From: Streptomyces sp. NBC_01241
Lineage (GTDB): Bacteria; Actinomycetota; Actinomycetes; Streptomycetales; Streptomycetaceae
Assembly: GCF_041435435.1 (NCBI RefSeq)
Contig: NZ_CP108494.1
Location: forward strand, 5,676,501 to 5,740,500
Length of the DNA: 64,000 bases
Reading direction: 5' to 3'
Both the position numbers and the translations under genes were made by a program. The first letter of the stretch is position 1. Every line of letters begins with the position of its first letter. Shown piece after piece: positions 44,295 to 53,382 of the stretch. The notes under the pieces are model-generated. The model worked only from the letters and a program-made list of their open reading frames with translations, ran no database searches and was not told where the DNA came from.

Positions 44295-44397
44295 CGCACG
44301 AGGGCCCGTACCGCACGAGGGCCCGTACCGCACGAGGGCCCGTACCGCACCAGAGCCCGTACCGCACCAGAGCCCGTACCGCACGGGAGCCCCGTAC
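44295..44397 (+). repeat. 17-bp tandem repeat, six copies
   Basis: CGCACGAGGGCCCGTAC repeats from 44295 in exact 17-bp steps; copies 1-3 are identical, 4-5 differ at two positions, 6 has one extra base. It starts on the base after the carboxypeptidase stop and runs into a terminator stem. Confidence 0.92.
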
Positions 44398-44426
44398 ACC
44401 GGCCCGTCCGAACCGGTGTACGGGGC
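44389..44426. terminator. Bidirectional terminator between carboxypeptidase and hexosaminidase
   Basis: Positions 44389-44402 pair with 44413-44426 (14 bp, 10-nt loop). The left arm overlaps the last 17-bp repeat. Confidence 0.85.
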
Positions 44427-44442
44427 CCTTCCGTGCCCCGCG

Positions 44443-46365
44443 TCAGGCGGTCTTCGCCGTGAGCCGCGTCGCGCCCGTCGTCTGGACCGTGGCACCGTCC
44501 GACGCCCGCTCCGTCAGATGGAGCTGCGAAATCGCGTTGCGCAGGGTCACCGCGCCCGCCCCGGTGTCCAGCTGCCAGCGCTGGGTACGCGCCGTCGCCG
44601 AGCAGGCCCCGAGCGACAGCTCGGCCCCGACCTCCAGTGGCGCGCCCAGGTATTTCTTTCCGCGCACCGCGTCCAGGCACTGGCCGGTCTCGGCGGAGTG
44701 CACCGTGTAGTACCCGTCGGCGGTGGCCGTCAGTGTCCAGGAGGCCGCGGCGCCGCGGACCAGGGACACGCCCGCGTCCGCGGTGGGGGCGAGTGCCCGG
44801 TCGCCCGCGGTCAGCCGGTACGTACCGTCGGCGAGCGGGGTCCGGTCGGTGTTCGACCAGCCCGGCGCGTGACCGATCTTGCGGGCCAGCGCCTCGAAAC
44901 CGGCATACGTCGCGCTCGGCTTCGGGCCGCCCCAGGTGGCCTGCGCCAGGAAGCGCAACGGCATGAACGTCTTCGCCTCGACCTCGTTCTCGGTCTCGGC
45001 CGCGGCGCTGTCCGGCCACAGGCTGATCTTGGCCCCGGTGAGGTTCGCCGCCGTCGCGGGCAGCGTCTCGCCCTCGAAACGCAGGGGCGTCCAGTCGCTC
45101 TCGTAGAGATTCCGGGTCTGCGTCGTGTAGCCGCCGCGCACCAGGTAGAGCGCGTACGCCGAGTTCATCACCGGGCGGCCCTCGGCGAGCAGCGTGGACG
45201 GCTTCTGGATGGCGCCGCCGCCCAGCCAGTGCTCCACGGTGATGTCACGGTTCAGCGGGACGACGCCGTTCCTGCCCGCCAGACCGTCGTTCCAGATCCG
45301 CAGGGACCGGCCGTCGGCGCGCACATGCGCGTCGACCTGGTTGATGAAGTCGACGAAGAGATCGTCGGGGGTCGCGCTCGCGCCGAACTTCGCGGTCGCC
45401 GCGGTCTGCAGCTGCGGATAGTTCGGGTACGAGGAGCCGATCATGTACTCGTCGGCGCCCATGTGCCAGGAGCGGGTGTCCCACACACGCAGCGCTTCGT
45501 CGACCATCGAGGTGTAGTACGTCAGCGCCTCGGGCCGGGAGATGTCGAGCCGGGGCGGGGACGCGACCCCGTTCCTGTCCTTGAGCTGGAGCTCCGGGTG
45601 GTTCTCCAGGTAGGTGTCCATGTGGCCGGGGGAGTTGATCTCCGGCACCAGCTCGATGTGGTACTTATTCGCCAGCGCGACCAGGGTGCGGACCTGGGGC
45701 TTCGTGTAGTAGCCCCAGAACGCCGACGCCGGGTCGGTGTCGCTTTTGACCTTGGCCTCGATCCACAGCTGATTGAGCTTCTGGGAGGCCATGTCCTTCA
45801 TCAGCCGCTCGAACCACGGGATCGAGACGTTGATGTAGCAGGCGCACACCCCGACCCCGCGCTCCCGGTACGCCGGCACATCGGTCGCCGAACCGCGCGC
45901 GGCCCGGCCGTCGTCGTTCAGCAGTTGGAGAACGGTCCGCGAACCATAGAAGACGCCGGTGGACGTCGCGGCTGTGACAGTGACCCGGTCGCCGACATCG
46001 AGCCGGTAGCCTTCCGCGCCCAACGATCCCTTCAGGGACGGGTCCTGACGCAGCACGATGTCACCGGAACGGGCGGCTGCCCGGCCCTGCGACACCGACG
46101 CCGTTCCCCGCAGCTCACCGGCGAAACGGCGCGCATCGGCGGCCGTACGACTGTCACGTGCCCCGTCGAGCACGATCCTCGCCCGGTCGGCCAGCGTGAA
46201 CTCGCCGTCACCGGCCTGCCATTGCCGCAACGAGGGCAGCACCTCCGGCGGAGGCACGGCAGCGGGTGCGGCGTCGGCCGAGGCGCTCTGCCAGGGCAGC
46301 AGCGCGGCGGCGAGCGCAGCCACCACGACCCCGATGGTCCTTCGTCTTGCCATCAGCATCATCAT
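44443..46365 (-). CDS. Secreted GH20 beta-N-acetylhexosaminidase with ricin-type C-terminal domain
   Basis: This 640-residue precursor has a signal peptide (cut likely after ASADA near 33), an N-terminal GH20-support domain, a TIM barrel with the catalytic Asp-Glu pair in HMGADEY near 301, and a C-terminal ricin-B-like domain (from about 500; SAETGQCLDAVRG). It should remove terminal N-acetylhexosamine from chitobiose or similar sugars outside the cell, feeding the das uptake system 10 kb away. No dre site is obvious upstream. ATG 46365 heads a run of Met codons; later ones at 46362, 46359 and 46353 are possible. Confidence 0.87.
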   Translation of the reverse strand: MMMLMARRRTIGVVVAALAAALLPWQSASADAAPAAVPPPEVLPSLRQWQAGDGEFTLADRARIVLDGARDSRTAADARRFAGELRGTASVSQGRAAARSGDIVLRQDPSLKGSLGAEGYRLDVGDRVTVTAATSTGVFYGSRTVLQLLNDDGRAARGSATDVPAYRERGVGVCACYINVSIPWFERLMKDMASQKLNQLWIEAKVKSDTDPASAFWGYYTKPQVRTLVALANKYHIELVPEINSPGHMDTYLENHPELQLKDRNGVASPPRLDISRPEALTYYTSMVDEALRVWDTRSWHMGADEYMIGSSYPNYPQLQTAATAKFGASATPDDLFVDFINQVDAHVRADGRSLRIWNDGLAGRNGVVPLNRDITVEHWLGGGAIQKPSTLLAEGRPVMNSAYALYLVRGGYTTQTRNLYESDWTPLRFEGETLPATAANLTGAKISLWPDSAAAETENEVEAKTFMPLRFLAQATWGGPKPSATYAGFEALARKIGHAPGWSNTDRTPLADGTYRLTAGDRALAPTADAGVSLVRGAAASWTLTATADGYYTVHSAETGQCLDAVRGKKYLGAPLEVGAELSLGACSATARTQRWQLDTGAGAVTLRNAISQLHLTERASDGATVQTTGATRLTAKTA

Positions 46366-46457
46366 GCGACCGACCCTCTTGGGACGCGGTCGCCGCGGTC
46401 CATGGACAGACGTGGTGAACGATTGGACGAATGATCCGACGTCAGACCTGTTGTAGA

Positions 46458-47432
46458 TCAGGCAACTTCGGACATCGAGCCCGGACCGCGGAAGGTCCGG
46501 CGGTACGTGTTCGGCGTGGTGCCCAACGACCGTACGAACTGGTGGCGCAGCGCGGCGGCCGTTCCGAAGCCGGTGCGCCCGGCGATCGTATCCATCGTTT
46601 CGTCGGATGTCTCCAACAGGTGCTGTGCCAGCAGAACCCGTTGGCGAAGCAGCCAGCGGTACGGGGTGGTGCCCGTCTCCTGCTGGAAGCGGCGGGCGAA
46701 GGTGCGCGGCGACATGTGCGCCTGTGCGGCCAGCTGGTCGACGGTCATCTCCTGGTCGAGGTGGCGCTCCATCCAGGCCAGCGTCTCTCCGACCGTGTCG
46801 CACGGGGTGCGGGGCAGCGGCCGCTCGATGTACTGCGCCTGACCGCCGTCGCGGTGCGGCGGGACCACCATGCGGCGGGCCAGCGTGTTGGCGACATCGG
46901 GGCCGTACTCCTGCCGGACCAGGTGCAGACAGGCATCGATCCCGGCCGCCGTGCCCGCCGAGCTGATGACCGAGCCCTCGTCCACGTACAGCACATCGGG
47001 TTCGACCACGGCCCGCGGGAAGCGACGGGCCAGCTCCGTCGTATGGCGCCAGTGGGTGGTGCAGCGGCGCCCGTCCAGCAGTCCGGCCGCGCCGAGCACG
47101 TACGCGCCGGAGCAGACGCTCATCACGCGGGCGCCCCGGTCAACGGCCCGGCGAAGGGCGTCGAGGACCTCCTCGGGGTAGTCCCGCCGGGCGAAGTCGC
47201 TGCCGGCCGGTACGGCGATGAGGTCGGCCTCCTCCAGGCGGTCGAGGCCGTACGGCGTGCTGATGGTGAATCCGGCGTGGGTCCGCAGCTTGGGCCCCTC
47301 GGCGGAGACCACGGCGAAGTCGTGCACCGGCAGGCCCACGTCGCTGCGGTCGAGGCCGAAGACCTCGCACAGCACGCCCAGTTCGAAGGGGTGCACCTCG
47401 TCGAGCAGCAGAGCGGCGACATTCTTCAGCAT
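46458..47432 (-). CDS. GlxA-type regulator (DJ-1/PfpI domain + AraC HTH)
   Basis: This 324-residue protein has an N-terminal DJ-1/PfpI-like domain (about 1-190; the elbow VCSGAYVLGAAGLLDG holds the conserved Cys) and a C-terminal AraC-type double HTH (MSPRTFARRFQQETG; second helix in DTIAGRTGFGTAAALRHQF, in part). Members sense small metabolites and often activate divergent genes. ATG 47432 fits. The divergent neighbour, 81 bp away, is a 66-residue membrane protein. Confidence 0.88.
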   Translation of the reverse strand: MLKNVAALLLDEVHPFELGVLCEVFGLDRSDVGLPVHDFAVVSAEGPKLRTHAGFTISTPYGLDRLEEADLIAVPAGSDFARRDYPEEVLDALRRAVDRGARVMSVCSGAYVLGAAGLLDGRRCTTHWRHTTELARRFPRAVVEPDVLYVDEGSVISSAGTAAGIDACLHLVRQEYGPDVANTLARRMVVPPHRDGGQAQYIERPLPRTPCDTVGETLAWMERHLDQEMTVDQLAAQAHMSPRTFARRFQQETGTTPYRWLLRQRVLLAQHLLETSDETMDTIAGRTGFGTAAALRHQFVRSLGTTPNTYRRTFRGPGSMSEVA

Positions 47433-47513
47433 GGATCCAGTGTGGCAGTAATTCGATGCTCCATGACAGTCCTGCCACTGCCGGATGATGTCCGCGCGTA
47501 CGAGAGTGGAGCC

Positions 47514-47714
47514 ATGAACACAATCCTGAACCTCCTGGGCACAGCCGTACTTTTCGCCCTCGTCCTGCTCCCCGCCCTGCTCGGACTCGCCCGGGAGCGC
47601 CGCATCGACCGCCAGTTGCGGGAGGCGGAACGGGGGCGACGGGCGGAGCACCCGGAAACGCAGTCCGCACCCGTTGCGCGGCGCCCGTACGTGAGGGGCT
47701 GGGCGAGGATCTAG
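47514..47714 (+). CDS. Small membrane protein divergent from the GlxA-type regulator
   Basis: This 66-residue protein has one transmembrane helix (residues 5-26, LNLLGTAVLFALVLLPALLG) and an Arg/Glu-rich tail. ATG 47514 follows GAGTGGAG. The divergent position suggests control by the GlxA-type regulator. No family recognised. Confidence 0.65.
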   Translation: MNTILNLLGTAVLFALVLLPALLGLARERRIDRQLREAERGRRAEHPETQSAPVARRPYVRGWARI

Positions 47715-47720
47715 CCCGGT

Positions 47721-47740
47721 ACCTCAAGCGCCGGACGGGC
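47721..47740 (-). repeat. Copy of a dispersed intergenic repeat
   Basis: The minus strand reads GCCCGTCCGGCGCTTGAGGT. Near-identical sequence occurs twice at 61.4-61.5 kb. It is the short intergenic repeat I recall from many Streptomyces genomes. Confidence 0.7.
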
Positions 47741-47873
47741 TCGCCCCGGCGAACCTTCTTGGGGTCATGGGTGCCCGAGGGAGGTTCGGGCGTCGCACAG
47801 CGTTACCTTCAAGCCGAGCCGTCGTTCATATGACTGTGAGTCGAACGATGGCGCGTGTCTGTGGGGGTGGGTA

Positions 47874-49457
47874 ATGGCGAACTCGCACTGGAAACCCCAT
47901 CCCGGTCTTGCTGAAGCGCTGGCGCTGGGATGCGAATTCGACCAGTGGTTGGGCGGGCGCACGCCGATCGTTTCCTATGCGCGCTCCAGCCGGGAGTCCG
48001 CCAGCGGGGGTAGGGCTGTTGGGCGCCAGCATGTAAACAATGACGGTGCGGCTGCTGCGCGTGGTTGGGCTGTGGTGTATCAGTACACCGACGACGGGAT
48101 ATCCGCAGCGGACCCCCATGTTGAGCGGCCTGCATACTCTCGCATGGTCAGTGACATCCGCCTGGGGCGGACCCCTGAAGGGTTCAGGATCGGTGGAGCC
48201 ATAGCCGTTGAAGAGGAGCGCATGGCTCGTCTGCCGGACGATTACTTGAGCCTCTGCAGGGCGTTGGCCGCCCACCCGCCCACCGTTCTGTTCTGGGTGG
48301 ACAGCAGTGAATTCGTCGACGTTCACGGTCAGGCGGAGAGCGCGGGGGCTGCGCCGCTGCTTCGTGGTCAAACCGAAGTTGAGACGATTAGGCGCCGCAA
48401 GCTCCGTTCGGTCCGGGACAATGCTCGCGAAGGCCGTGGCGGGGGAGGTGCTAGGTTCGGCTGGCTGGGGCCCGACGCCGAGACGTGGCGGCAGACAAAC
48501 ACCGTGCTGGATGCGCATGAGTCGCCGTACCTGCGCGGAGCGATCGAGAGGGCTCTGGCCGGTCACACATGGACGTCGATCGCTGACTGGCTGCTTGCTG
48601 AGGGCGTTCCCACTGTGCGTGGCAGTAAGTGGACGGTTCCCACCGTGCAGGCGATGGTGACCAACCCCGCTGTCTGCGGCTACCGCCTCGTGGACGGGGA
48701 CCTTGTCAGGGACGGGCTCGGAGGCGAACCGGTCTTCGGGGTCTGGGAAACGGTGGCCACCCCGGAGGAATGGACGGCGCTGGTGAGCCGCTGTGACCGT
48801 TGGTACAGCCTGGATCCAGAACGTCCTTCCCGCAAGCAGGCGTATAAGTCCGGGTCGCGCGGGAACGGTCCGGGCGGGAACGTCAGGGAGCGAGCGATCA
48901 ATACGGACGCGTCGCGGAAGTATTTACTTTCGGGTTTTCTGCGATGTGGGTACAAGGGCGACGAGGGTCAGAGATGTGACTTCAAAATGGGAGGACACCC
49001 TCCGCATGGCACCAACAGGCAAGCCTCGTATCGCTGTTCCCCACCGGGCTGTCGGAAGGTCGGCCGCCGGGTCGACTCGGTGGACACATACGTCGAGTCA
49101 GTTGTCTTGACGGAGCTGGAAAGAAGATTCGGCGGTACGGGGCCCGTCGACCGCCGATATCCCGGGGAGGAGCAGCTTGCGGAACTGCGCGCGAGGCATC
49201 AGCCAGGGGGCCCGATCCGCAATCTCATCCATGACATGGAGCGAGAGCGCGAGCAATTTCTTGCGCGGCTGGCAGAGGAGAATTTCCTTGCAGGATTCAC
49301 CCGTGAACGCTGGATTTTGTTCGATACGAGACGGAGGAGGGGTGCTGTCTCCGCAGTCGTCAAGGAGATAGTGGTCCATCCTCTGCCCAAGGGGCGCCCC
49401 CGGAACGCACCCTTCGATCCCGCGTTCATCGAAGTGGTACTCCGGGGCGACGACTGA
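47874..49457 (+). CDS. Large serine recombinase (integrase), apparently orphan
   Basis: This 527-residue recombinase has the catalytic domain (about 30-150) with YARSSRES holding the nucleophile Ser, the Arg and GRQHVNN, then the Recombinase domain, a zinc-ribbon region (LRCGYKG...YRCSPPGC) and a C-terminal coiled coil. The first ribbon lacks the usual second Cys of CxxC, which may weaken zinc binding. Codons are clearly more AT-ending than in the neighbours, a sign of transfer. ATG 47874 has GGGGGTGGG upstream. No excisionase, phage or plasmid genes flank it; att sites were not found. Confidence 0.88.
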   Translation: MANSHWKPHPGLAEALALGCEFDQWLGGRTPIVSYARSSRESASGGRAVGRQHVNNDGAAAARGWAVVYQYTDDGISAADPHVERPAYSRMVSDIRLGRTPEGFRIGGAIAVEEERMARLPDDYLSLCRALAAHPPTVLFWVDSSEFVDVHGQAESAGAAPLLRGQTEVETIRRRKLRSVRDNAREGRGGGGARFGWLGPDAETWRQTNTVLDAHESPYLRGAIERALAGHTWTSIADWLLAEGVPTVRGSKWTVPTVQAMVTNPAVCGYRLVDGDLVRDGLGGEPVFGVWETVATPEEWTALVSRCDRWYSLDPERPSRKQAYKSGSRGNGPGGNVRERAINTDASRKYLLSGFLRCGYKGDEGQRCDFKMGGHPPHGTNRQASYRCSPPGCRKVGRRVDSVDTYVESVVLTELERRFGGTGPVDRRYPGEEQLAELRARHQPGGPIRNLIHDMEREREQFLARLAEENFLAGFTRERWILFDTRRRRGAVSAVVKEIVVHPLPKGRPRNAPFDPAFIEVVLRGDD

Positions 49458-49465
49458 TCCCAGCG

Positions 49466-49496
49466 GGCTGTCCTCCGAGATTCGCGAAGGACAGCC
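49466..49496. terminator. Hairpin between the recombinase and nrdB
   Basis: Positions 49466-49474 pair with 49488-49496 (9 bp). It lies between convergent genes; nrdB ends at 49512. Confidence 0.7.
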
Positions 49497-49511
49497 GACC
49501 AGATGGTGCGA

Positions 49512-50531
49512 TCAGAAGTCCTCGTCGAAGTCGACCTTGCCCTCGACGGCCACCTGGTACGCCGACGGACGGCGCTCAAAGAAGTTCGTCAGCTCCTGGA
49601 CACCCTGCAACTCCATGAACGAGAAGGGGTTCGACGATCCATAGACCGGAGCGAGACCGAGCCTACGGAGGCGATCGTCGGCCACGCACTCCAAGTACTG
49701 CCGCATGGAGTCGGTATTCATTCCAGGCAGGCCGTCACCGCAGAGGTCGCGGCCGAACTGGAGCTCAGCTGCGACCGCTTCCTCGAGCATCGCGGAGATG
49801 TCCTTCTCCAGCTCCTCGTCGAAGAGGTCGGGCTCCTCCTTGCGGACCGTGTCGACCACCTCGAATGCGAAGCTCATGTGGCAAGTTTCGTCCCGGAAGA
49901 CCCAGTTCGTCCCCGTGGCGAGACCGTGCAGCAGACCCCGCGAGCGGAACCAGTAGACGTACGCGAACGCGCCGTAGAAGAACAGCCCCTCGATGCAGGC
50001 CGCGAAGCAGATCAGGTTCAGCAGGAACCGGCGGCGGTCGGCCTTCGTCTCCAGCCGCTCGATCTTCTCGACCGAATCCATCCACTTGAAGCAGAACTGC
50101 GCCTTCTCACGGATGGAGGGGATCTCCTCCACCGCGTCGAACGCGGCGGCACGATCATCCGGATTGGGCAGATAGGTGTCCAGCAGCGTCAGATAGAACT
50201 GGACGTGCACGGCCTCCTCGAAGAGCTGCCGCGAGAGATACAGCCGCGCCTCGGGGGAGTTGATGTGCTTGTACAGCGTCAGCACGAGGTTGTTGGAGAC
50301 GATCGAGTCACCCGTCGCGAAGAACGCGACCAGCCGGCCGATCATGTGCTGCTCACCGGGGGACAGCTTGGCGAGGTCGGCGACGTCGGAGTGCAGGTCG
50401 ACCTCCTCCACCGTCCAGGTGTTCTTGATCGCGTCGCGGTAGCGCTCGTAGAAGTCCGGGTACCGCATCGGCCGCAGGGTCAGTTCGAAGCCCGGGTCCA
50501 GCAGGTTCTTCTCGGAGTTGGTGGAGCTCAT
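49512..50531 (-). CDS. nrdB: Class Ia ribonucleotide reductase small (beta) subunit
   Basis: This 339-residue diiron protein has the metal and radical segments FEEAVHVQFY (with E, H and the Tyr four residues on), CIEGLFFYGAF and RDETCHM. The C-terminal DFDEDF tail would dock to NrdA. ATG 50531 shares one base with the stop of nrdA (TGATG), so the two are coupled. Together they make dNTPs aerobically. Confidence 0.92.
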   Translation of the reverse strand: MSSTNSEKNLLDPGFELTLRPMRYPDFYERYRDAIKNTWTVEEVDLHSDVADLAKLSPGEQHMIGRLVAFFATGDSIVSNNLVLTLYKHINSPEARLYLSRQLFEEAVHVQFYLTLLDTYLPNPDDRAAAFDAVEEIPSIREKAQFCFKWMDSVEKIERLETKADRRRFLLNLICFAACIEGLFFYGAFAYVYWFRSRGLLHGLATGTNWVFRDETCHMSFAFEVVDTVRKEEPDLFDEELEKDISAMLEEAVAAELQFGRDLCGDGLPGMNTDSMRQYLECVADDRLRRLGLAPVYGSSNPFSFMELQGVQELTNFFERRPSAYQVAVEGKVDFDEDF

Positions 50532-52960
50532 CACTGGCAGGCCTCGCAGGACTCGGGGTTTTCGAGGGAGCAGGCGATCGCGTCCGCGTCGGGCGCCGAG
50601 GCCTGCTGTACGGGAATGGGGGCGGTGGCCGCGGCCCGGCCGGAGGCGGCGCGGGCGATCCGGGTCGCCGGGCGCGAGCGCAGGTAGTACGTCGTCTTCA
50701 GCCCCTGCTTCCAGGCGTACGCGTACATCGAGGAGAGCTTGCCGATCGTCGGCGTCTCCAGGAACAGGTTCAGCGACTGGCTCTGGTCGAGGAACGGCGT
50801 ACGGGCCGCCGCCATGTCGATCAGTCCGCGCTGCGGGATCTCCCACGCCGTGCGGTACAGCGCCCGCACCTCCTCCGGGATCCAGGCGAAGCCCTGCACC
50901 GAGCCGCTCGCCTCGCGCAGCGCCTCACGGGTCCGCGCGTCCCACACCCCGAGCTGTTTCAGCTCCTCCACCAGATATGCGTTGACCTGGAGGAACTCAC
51001 CGCTGAGCGTCTCGCGCTTGAAGAGGTTGGAGACCTGCGGCTCGATGCACTCGTACACACCCGCGATCGAGGCGATCGTCGCCGTCGGCGCGATGGCGAG
51101 CAGCAGTGAGTTGCGCATCCCGGTCCTCGCGATCCGGGCGCGCAGCGCCTCCCAGCGCTCCGGCCAGTTCAGCTCGGTGTCGTAGTGGTCCGGGTGCAGC
51201 ACCCCGCGCGCGGCCCGCGTCTCGGACCAGGCGGGCAGCGGGCCGGAACGCTCGGCGAGATCGCAGGACGCCTCGTACGCCGCGAGCATGATCCGCTCGG
51301 AGATCTTCGTGGAGAGCGCACGGGCCTCGGGGGAGTCGAACGGCAGCCGCAGCTGGAAGAAGACGTCCTGGAGACCCATCGCACCCAGACCGACCGGGCG
51401 CCACTTCGCGTTGGAGCGGCCGGCCTGCTCGGTCGGGTAGAAGTTGATGTCGACGACCCGGTCAAGGAAGGTCACGGCGGTACGGACGGTGGCGTCCAGC
51501 CGCTCCCAGTCGATGGAACCGTCGGCGACGAACGCGCCGAGGTTGACCGAACCCAGGTTGCAGACGGCGGTCTCGCCGTCATCGGTGACTTCGAGGATCT
51601 CGGTGCACAGATTCGACGAGTGGACGACGCGGCCCGGCTCGGCGGTCTGGTTCGCGGTCCGGTTGGAGGCGTCCTTGAACGTCATCCAGCCCTGGCCCGT
51701 CTGCGCCAGGGTCCGCATCATCCGGCCGTACAGCTCGCGGGCCGGCATCGACTTGCGGGCCAGCCCCTGGGCCTCGGCGGCCCGGTACGCGGCGTCGAAC
51801 GCGTCGCCCCACAGGTCGACCAGCTCGGGGACGTCGGCGGGCGAGAACAGCGACCAGTCGCCGTCCGCGTCGACCCGGCGCATGAACTCGTCCGGGATCC
51901 AGTGCGCCAGGTTGAGGTTGTGCGTACGCCGCTGGTCCTCGCCCGTGTTGTCGCGCAGCTCCAGGAACTCCTCGATGTCCGCGTGCCAGGTCTCCAGGTA
52001 GACGGCGGCGGCGCCCTTGCGACGGCCGCCCTGGTTGACGGCCGCGACGGACGCGTCGAGCGTCTTCAGGAACGGCACGATGCCGTTGGAGTGCCCGTTG
52101 GTGCCACGGATCAGCGAACCGCGGGCGCGGATGCGGGAGTACGAGAGACCGATGCCGCCCGCGTGCTTCGAGAGCCGCGCCACCTGGTGGTAGCGGTCGT
52201 AGATCGAGTCGAGCTCGTCGAGCGGGGAGTCCAGCAGGTAGCAGGAGGACATCTGCGGGTGCCGGGTGCCGGAGTTGAACAGGGTCGGCGAGGACGGCAG
52301 ATAGTCGAGCCGGCTCATCAGCCCGTACAGCGACGCCACTTCGTCCAGGGCGCGCTGCCCCGCTTCTGAACCGAGTGCAGCGTTCTCGGCGAGCCCGGAC
52401 GCGACCCGCAGCATGAAGTGCTGGGGCGTCTCGATGACCTGGCGGGTGTGCGGGTGGCGCAGCAGATAGCGGCTGTGCAGGGTCCGCAGCCCGAAGTAGC
52501 CGAAGCGGTCGTCGGCGCCGGCGGCCAGCGAACGCTCCACCAGCGCGTCGAGGGCGGCCGCGTGCAGCGCGACGAACTCGGCGGTGCGGTCCGCGATCAG
52601 GCCCTCGCGGTGTCCGACGGCGATCGAGGCGGAGAAGGAGACGGCGCCCTGACCGGCCGCCTCGTCGGCGATGGCGAGGATCAGGAGCCGGGCGGCGAGC
52701 CGGGAGTAGGCGGGGTCCTCGGAGATCAGCCCCGCGGCGGCCTCGGTGGCCAGCGCGCGCAGTTCGGCCTCGTCCGCTCGGGCGCTGCGGCCGCGCAGTG
52801 CGGCGGCGGCGACGCGACCGGGGTCGGTGTCGGGCAGATCGACGGTGAGGCCGGTCAGGGTCCGCAGCAGCGCGGTTCCCGGTCCGTCGTGTGCGGTTGC
52901 CTCGGACTCGGCCGCTTCGGACACGGCGACTGAAGCCGGATCGGCTGGCGCGATGGTCAC
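50531..52960 (-). CDS. nrdA: Class Ia ribonucleotide reductase large (alpha) subunit
   Basis: This 809-residue enzyme has the catalytic NLCTEI (Asn, Cys, Glu), the partner Cys in SSCYLLD and CNLGS, and the C-terminal redox pair in CSLENPESCEAC. It reduces ribonucleotides with NrdB. The N-terminal 100 residues are Ala/Glu-rich and a standard ATP-cone is hard to see, so allosteric activity control may be altered. GTG 52960 has GGGAGAG seven bases upstream. The leader contains a cobalamin riboswitch and two NrdR-like boxes, as in the S. coelicolor nrdABS operon. Confidence 0.93.
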   Translation of the reverse strand: MTIAPADPASVAVSEAAESEATAHDGPGTALLRTLTGLTVDLPDTDPGRVAAAALRGRSARADEAELRALATEAAAGLISEDPAYSRLAARLLILAIADEAAGQGAVSFSASIAVGHREGLIADRTAEFVALHAAALDALVERSLAAGADDRFGYFGLRTLHSRYLLRHPHTRQVIETPQHFMLRVASGLAENAALGSEAGQRALDEVASLYGLMSRLDYLPSSPTLFNSGTRHPQMSSCYLLDSPLDELDSIYDRYHQVARLSKHAGGIGLSYSRIRARGSLIRGTNGHSNGIVPFLKTLDASVAAVNQGGRRKGAAAVYLETWHADIEEFLELRDNTGEDQRRTHNLNLAHWIPDEFMRRVDADGDWSLFSPADVPELVDLWGDAFDAAYRAAEAQGLARKSMPARELYGRMMRTLAQTGQGWMTFKDASNRTANQTAEPGRVVHSSNLCTEILEVTDDGETAVCNLGSVNLGAFVADGSIDWERLDATVRTAVTFLDRVVDINFYPTEQAGRSNAKWRPVGLGAMGLQDVFFQLRLPFDSPEARALSTKISERIMLAAYEASCDLAERSGPLPAWSETRAARGVLHPDHYDTELNWPERWEALRARIARTGMRNSLLLAIAPTATIASIAGVYECIEPQVSNLFKRETLSGEFLQVNAYLVEELKQLGVWDARTREALREASGSVQGFAWIPEEVRALYRTAWEIPQRGLIDMAAARTPFLDQSQSLNLFLETPTIGKLSSMYAYAWKQGLKTTYYLRSRPATRIARAASGRAAATAPIPVQQASAPDADAIACSLENPESCEACQ

Positions 52961-53109
52961 GTGGTGCTCTCCCTCGCTCGGCTCGGGGCCGGCGGGGAAC
53001 GGGGCAGCCGGACAGAGGCGGGCCCGGGTCGGGGCAGCACTCCGCACGGCGTCCACCGGCCCAACCGCGAGGCCCGGACGTCTGGCATCCGGTTCGGTCG
53101 AGCCGGATG

Positions 53110-53218
53110 AACTGTCGGCAGGTCCTCGGACTTACTCGGGGGTGCGCAAAAGCGCACCGAACATACCGTTGCGGGACAGTTCCGGATTCGCACCGGATTC
53201 CCCTGCGGCGACAGCGAG
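53110..53218 (-). promoter_or_regulatory. Cobalamin (AdoCbl) riboswitch of nrdAB
   Basis: The minus strand has the core signatures GGGAATCCGGTGCGAATCC, ACTGTCCCGCAACGGTA and the B12-box AGTCCGAGGACCTGCCGAC. CTGTCG (53214-53209) closes with CGACAG (53117-53112) as P1. A 7-bp hairpin (53086-53092 with 53103-53109) follows and could be the expression platform. AdoCbl should shut off the B12-independent class Ia enzyme when cells can use the class II one. Confidence 0.9.
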
Positions 53219-53221
53219 CAT

Positions 53222-53270
53222 GAGCATACATGTGGGGGCCGTCCGATGAGGCAGCCCCCACATGTTGTGT
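53222..53270 (-). promoter_or_regulatory. Paired NrdR-box-like 16-mers upstream of nrdA
   Basis: Two 16-bp sites, 53255-53270 (minus: ACACAACATGTGGGGG) and 53222-53237 (plus: GAGCATACATGTGGGG), have centres 33 bp apart, about three helical turns, as usual for NrdR. Inside them are 12-bp perfect inverted arms (53228-53239 and 53254-53265). Binding is inferred. Confidence 0.6.
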
Positions 53271-53382
53271 CGCGCAACATATCTCGGGACGCGCGTACGG
53301 CCCGCCGCCGAGCGCACGGACGGCCCGCCGCGCCCCGCTGGAGGGGGCTTGACGGGCCGTCGTACGGCTGTGGGAGCGGCCG

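Noticed and set aside
46366..46457. dre site before the GH20 hexosaminidase
   Set aside because: The closest 16-mers have fewer than ten matches to the DasR consensus.
47715..49511. Flanking att direct repeats of the recombinase
   Set aside because: The best pair (GATGGCGCG and GATGGTGCG) is 9 bp with one mismatch, which is not convincing.
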